A DNA stretch of 22,892 nt from Rhizophagus prolifer (lineage: Eukaryota; Glomeromycota; Glomeromycetes; Glomerales; Glomeraceae): contig NQWY01028769.1 in NCBI GenBank assembly GCA_019425655.1, positions 1 to 22,892 of the forward strand. Direction: 5' to 3'. A program made the position numbers and the translations under genes. Below, in pieces: positions 19,589 to 22,892 of this stretch (position 1 is its first letter; each line of letters begins with the position of its first letter). The notes beneath the pieces are model-generated. The model saw nothing but the letters and a program-made list of their open reading frames with translations. It searched no databases and was not told where the DNA came from.

Positions 19589-20186
19589 CTCCTTGTCAGA
19601 TTTAATAACTAATTAAATTTAATTATACAATTTATATAAATAGAATAAGTGTAACGTCAGATTTTAATTATTCCTCCCCAATTATGTCATATATGTCAGT
19701 TCCCTAAGGTAAATTTATATACAAATGCTAAAAATTTATGGTAATCTATATTATAAATAAGCAGGATCAAAAGTGTACTTGCAGAATGAAAATAATTTGC
19801 TTATTAATCTTAGTAAATTTTAAAATTTTCATCTGACTTATATATATATTGTTTGGGATCCTGTGGATATTATTGTCAATAATCAAATCAGTATAATATG
19901 GTATCTGGAAGTTTGTATTAAAACTTAAATAATGTAACAAATGAAGAATCAGCAGTTTTTACAATAATAATAATTCAGGTGATTTAAAATAACCAATCTG
20001 TAACAATACAAGTTCTGCAAAGATTTTGTTCCCAGTGTCTAAGCAAAGCCTATTCCTTTTAGATTTGTTTCAAATATTGGCAATATATTTTTCAAAACAG
20101 AGAATTTACAAAGAAGTGCATCCCTTCATGGAAACCAGACTTTTCAGACACTGTTCTCTTGTGTCTGTTAAATTTTATTATTCAAA
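19589..20186. other. AT-rich intergenic stretch
   Basis: Very AT-rich sequence directly after the truncated LINE C. I see no convincing ORF, tRNA, terminal repeat or LINE remnant. A short open stretch at 20026-20214 on the plus strand has no recognisable motif and is probably chance. Confidence 0.5.
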
Positions 20187-20622
20187 ATGTTCATTTGTTT
20201 ACAAACTGTTCTAATTAGAGCTTGTTTAATAGAGACTACAATTGATTTGGTTCTTTCAAGTCTTTCAAAGAAGTGGGAAACCACAGTGCGCATGGGATTA
20301 CACAAATTGAATGGTAAATGATAAAGACTGTTAGTGGAAATAAAAAAGGATTTAGACTTTGAACTCGTGGAATAGTTGATATCAATGACAAAGAGGAAAC
20401 ATGAGGATGGTGAGGAAGAACTCGGAAAGCTGTCAGACTTTGCACTAAACATTATTGATAAATTGGATTCATCTGATGATTGTATGTTTAATTTTGGAGA
20501 AAAATGATACATTTATGAACGTAAGAATAAGAGATGAAAGCACAAGATTAAGAGTTCATAGCCTTAATGATTCTCAGTTTAACATGGTGAGTATTCAAGA
20601 TATTATCTCAGCTAGGAATTAA
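20187..20622 (+). pseudogene. Decayed protein-coding remnant, unrecognised
   Basis: One frame from the ATG at 20187 reads MFICLQTVLIRACLIETTID... then SKKWETTVRMGLHKLNGK to stops at 20319-20324. In the same frame RLLVEIKKDLDFELVE and, from 20385, an acidic 40-residue stretch beginning MTKRKHEDGEEELGKLSDF follow, with a TAG between them and an end at 20507. A second frame from 20515 reads MNVRIRDESTRLRVHSLNDS and meets a strong donor-like GTGAGT at 20587-20592. The composition is protein-like over more than 100 codons with only in-frame stops, suggesting a dead host gene or gene fragment. I do not recognise the family. Confidence 0.35.
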
Positions 20623-21114
20623 GGGATATATTTGTATTAGGCTTTTTTCAATAAATTCGCTAAACATATTTTCGATTCCAAATCCGCGTTACATTAAAAA
20701 AATTACTGCCACAGTCGGGAGGTCCCACACGTGACCAAAATGCTGCGCTGTACGTTTAATCATAGCTTAAAATCTTTACAGCCCTTTACGCAAAGTATCC
20801 TTAGCCTATTGATCACTAACTCCTCTCTGCGCATTCTTAATCTCCTTAACTATTTATTCATACGCCTTCCCATAGTAATACCAACAGGAAATCTCCTCCT
20901 ATGTTTGGAATTCAGAAATTTTAAATTTTTGATTATTATGCAGTATTAATTATTAAAAATTTGGTAGTCAAGCAAATGGCCAACTCTTGGCAAGCAACCA
21001 ATATTAATATTATCTTACATTTCTATATTAATGGCTTAATTTTATTTAATATTTAATGTACATGTTTCAACAAGTTTAGCTTGTTCGATAAAATCAATAC
21101 TTTTATATTCTCTA
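20623..21114. other. Intergenic stretch downstream of the transporter
   Basis: This stretch is AT-rich, with a slightly more GC-rich patch at about 20710-20900 containing cacacgtgacc. A 72-codon open stretch at 20731-20949 (plus) is Leu/Ile-rich without a motif and is probably chance. The left side of the patch could be a worn repeat end, but no partner end is visible. Confidence 0.4.
21041..21046 (-). terminator. Candidate poly(A) signal of the transporter gene
   Basis: AATAAA on the minus strand about 70 nt beyond the transporter stop codon, a suitable distance for 3'-end formation. In AT-rich DNA this hexamer also occurs by chance. Confidence 0.35.
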
Positions 21115-22612
21115 CTAAATAAGGTCAGGCTTTCCATTTTTTGTAAATCTTTCTCCCAATTTTGCTTCAATTTGTGCTGATGATGATGATATTAAGTTAC
21201 CCAATTGATAAGTTAATCCCGGAAATGTACCTCGAAATTCTGATGGTGAAAGTTCGTTCAAATGTGCTGGAACCACTCCCCATGCTCCCTAAAATATTTA
21301 AGATATCAAAATAACCATTGAGATAATTGAAAATTTATAGTGAATTTAAAAAAAAAAAAATAATAAAGCAGATTCATCACCTGAACACCAAAGTACAAAG
21401 CAAAAGCTCCAAGAACTAATAATCCAAAATTCCTTGGTAATAAATATAGTGGCACAAAACATGCTGCTAAAATGGCCGAAACAATTATGACAACCTTACG
21501 ACCAAATAATTGTGACAAATATCCACAAAGCGAGCCTCCAATTATAGCACCTATATTTGCTACTACTGTAAGAATTGTAACTTGAGCTGCCGTATATCCA
21601 AGTTGTATTTTTAAGAAAGTTGGATATAAATCCTGTGTGCCTATTTTTTTTTATGCATTTTTTTTTTTGATTGGAATTATAATTTATTATTGTTACTCAC
21701 CATGACTCAAAAAGTTGAAACAAGCCATTAAAAGGACACAGTAGATAAACCTTTTCCAATGATGTTTTAATACTAATTTAGTATTAATTAACCAAGTTTT
21801 GCCAGTTGATTTAGAAGCATTTTGTTGAGCTTTCCAAGCAGGCGATTCGGGTACAAAGAAACGAAGTATTATAACCAATAAGGCAGGAAATGAACCTATC
21901 CAAAACATTGCTCTCCATCCAATTCTTTCTATTACTGCATAATGTAGAATTGCTGCTAATAGATATCCTACAGCATAACCTTGTTGCAAAATACCAGAAA
22001 ATAATCCGCGAGTTTCGGGCGGTAAAATTTCCATAGCTAATGCTGCGCCTAATCCCCATTCACCTCCCATAGCAACTCCAAAGATTGCTCTTAAAATAAT
22101 AAAAACAGAAAAATTTGGGGAAAACCCTGAAGCTAATTCCATACTACTATAAAGTATGATATCTACCATCAAAGGATATCGTCTTCCATAACGATCTGCT
22201 AATAGACCGAATATTGCTGCGCCCAACGGACGGAAACATAACGTAATCGTAATACTACAATACGGTAAAGAAAAAGGATAATCAAATTAGATAAATATAG
22301 ATAAACATAGCATCAAAAAGAAGTTAGAAAATTTTTTTATTACCTTCCAGTGATTACAGATGGTTCCATTTGAAATTCTTCTGCTATATAAGGTACGGCG
22401 AGTATCACGATAAAATAATCGAAAGCATCTAATGTCCATCCTAAAAATGCTGCAATAAAAGTAATTTGTTGTTGCCTATTAAGCGACGTTAATAATTTCC
22501 ATGGATTTTGAGCTTTTTTTTCGTTATCATCATTTCTTGGATTTGATTCTGGATCAGTTGCTGCGGTGTTTGTTAAATTATTCTGCGAAGGAAGTTGATT
22601 TGTCTCTTCCAT
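21115..22612 (-). CDS. Jen1-type monocarboxylate/H+ symporter (MFS, SHS family), 4 exons
   Basis: Exons on the minus strand: 22612-22344, 22254-21701, 21640-21381, 21288-21115. Introns of 89, 60 and 92 nt all have GT-AG ends, and the joined frame encodes 418 residues. The family imports lactate, pyruvate and similar acids with protons across the plasma membrane. Signatures: GWTLDAFDYF in helix 1 (about 58-67), the MFS motif GLLADRYGRR (106-115), MGGEWGLGAALAMEILP (about 152-168), and the Jen diagnostic NFLSHGTQDLYPT (270-282), which is rebuilt exactly across intron 2. Then come FGRK, GAWGVVPAHLNELSP and YQLGN. The N-terminal 45 residues are polar and cytosolic. It ends GKPDLI at tandem TAG codons, before the expected twelfth helix, so it may be C-terminally shortened or have a missed last exon. 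Substrate is inferred from the family. Confidence 0.9.
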
Positions 22613-22892
22613 AATTGATGAACTTCAAGATTCTTAGAGCGAAAAATAAAAAAAAATTTTATGACATAATATTAAAAAAAAGAGAGTAAAGAGAATTTTT
22701 TAAACTTTATATAAAAAAATTAAAAAGATCTTAATATTTATAGTAAGAACACCAATGAGGATCATAAACATTACAGATTCACATTAAAACAATATGAAGA
22801 TTCAATCAGTAAATGATCATCATTGAATGACAAATTTTTAACGAAAATTTTACGCGTAGTCGCTAAATTGCAATTGTACTTTTTTCCGTGAT
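22613..22892 (-). promoter_or_regulatory. Upstream region of the transporter gene
   Basis: AT-rich region before the ATG at 22612. TATAAA on the minus strand at 22706-22711, about 95 nt upstream of the start, is a possible TATA box but may be chance. No carbon-source operator can be named. Confidence 0.25.

Noticed and set aside
20731-20949. Small Leu/Ile-rich protein on the plus strand
   Set aside because: No motif, no clear start context and AT-rich composition; it looks like chance open sequence.
21631-21640. Alternative acceptor 8 nt further into exon 3 (after CACAG)
   Set aside because: It would break the frame, whereas the upstream TAG rebuilds the conserved SHGTQDLYP motif.

Overview
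The window looks like repeat-rich, AT-rich fungal nuclear DNA. It has intron-containing genes with short GT-AG introns and degenerate non-LTR retrotransposons whose ORF2 style resembles those of arbuscular mycorrhizal fungi (Glomeromycotina, Rhizophagus-like). That placement is inferred from recalled family style, not from a search. About 85% of the window is transposable-element sequence. Only one gene looks like a functional host gene: a carboxylate transporter on the minus strand at the right end.

Layout. 1-1152: two head-to-tail, non-coding, SINE-like units (a 190-bp tail and one full 962-bp unit) with tRNA-like modules. 1153-9110: LINE copy A. 9129-18312: LINE copy B. 18331-about 19588: LINE copy C, which keeps only its 5' part. 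All lie on the + strand, and every junction carries the same 18-bp sequence cttgctatctaaaagtgg (173, 1135, 9111, 18313), so the block reads as a head-to-tail array of site-preferring retroelements. Each LINE has an ORF1 (Pro/Ser-rich N-terminus, two RRMs, a CX2CX4CX4C knuckle, a coiled coil). A and B also have an ORF2 (AP-type endonuclease, reverse transcriptase, an RNase H-like region without its acidic residues, and a terminal CCHC knuckle). All three copies are broken. Copy A keeps an 846-codon open stretch across endonuclease and RT with YMDD intact.

ORF2 of copy B is split by a 1116-bp non-autonomous hAT element (14094-15209, 8-bp duplication TACTGGTT). The uninterrupted paralogue in copy A confirms the empty site. 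Inside the hAT element sits a 428-bp inverted-repeat element (14596-15023) packed with near-perfect hairpins and carrying a tRNA A-box-like sequence in each arm. This makes a three-level nest.

19589-21114 is AT-rich and holds a decayed coding remnant (20187-20622) and otherwise nothing I recognise. 21115-22612 (minus) is a four-exon, 418-residue Jen1-type monocarboxylate/proton symporter. Its signature motifs are intact, but it appears to stop before the last membrane helix.
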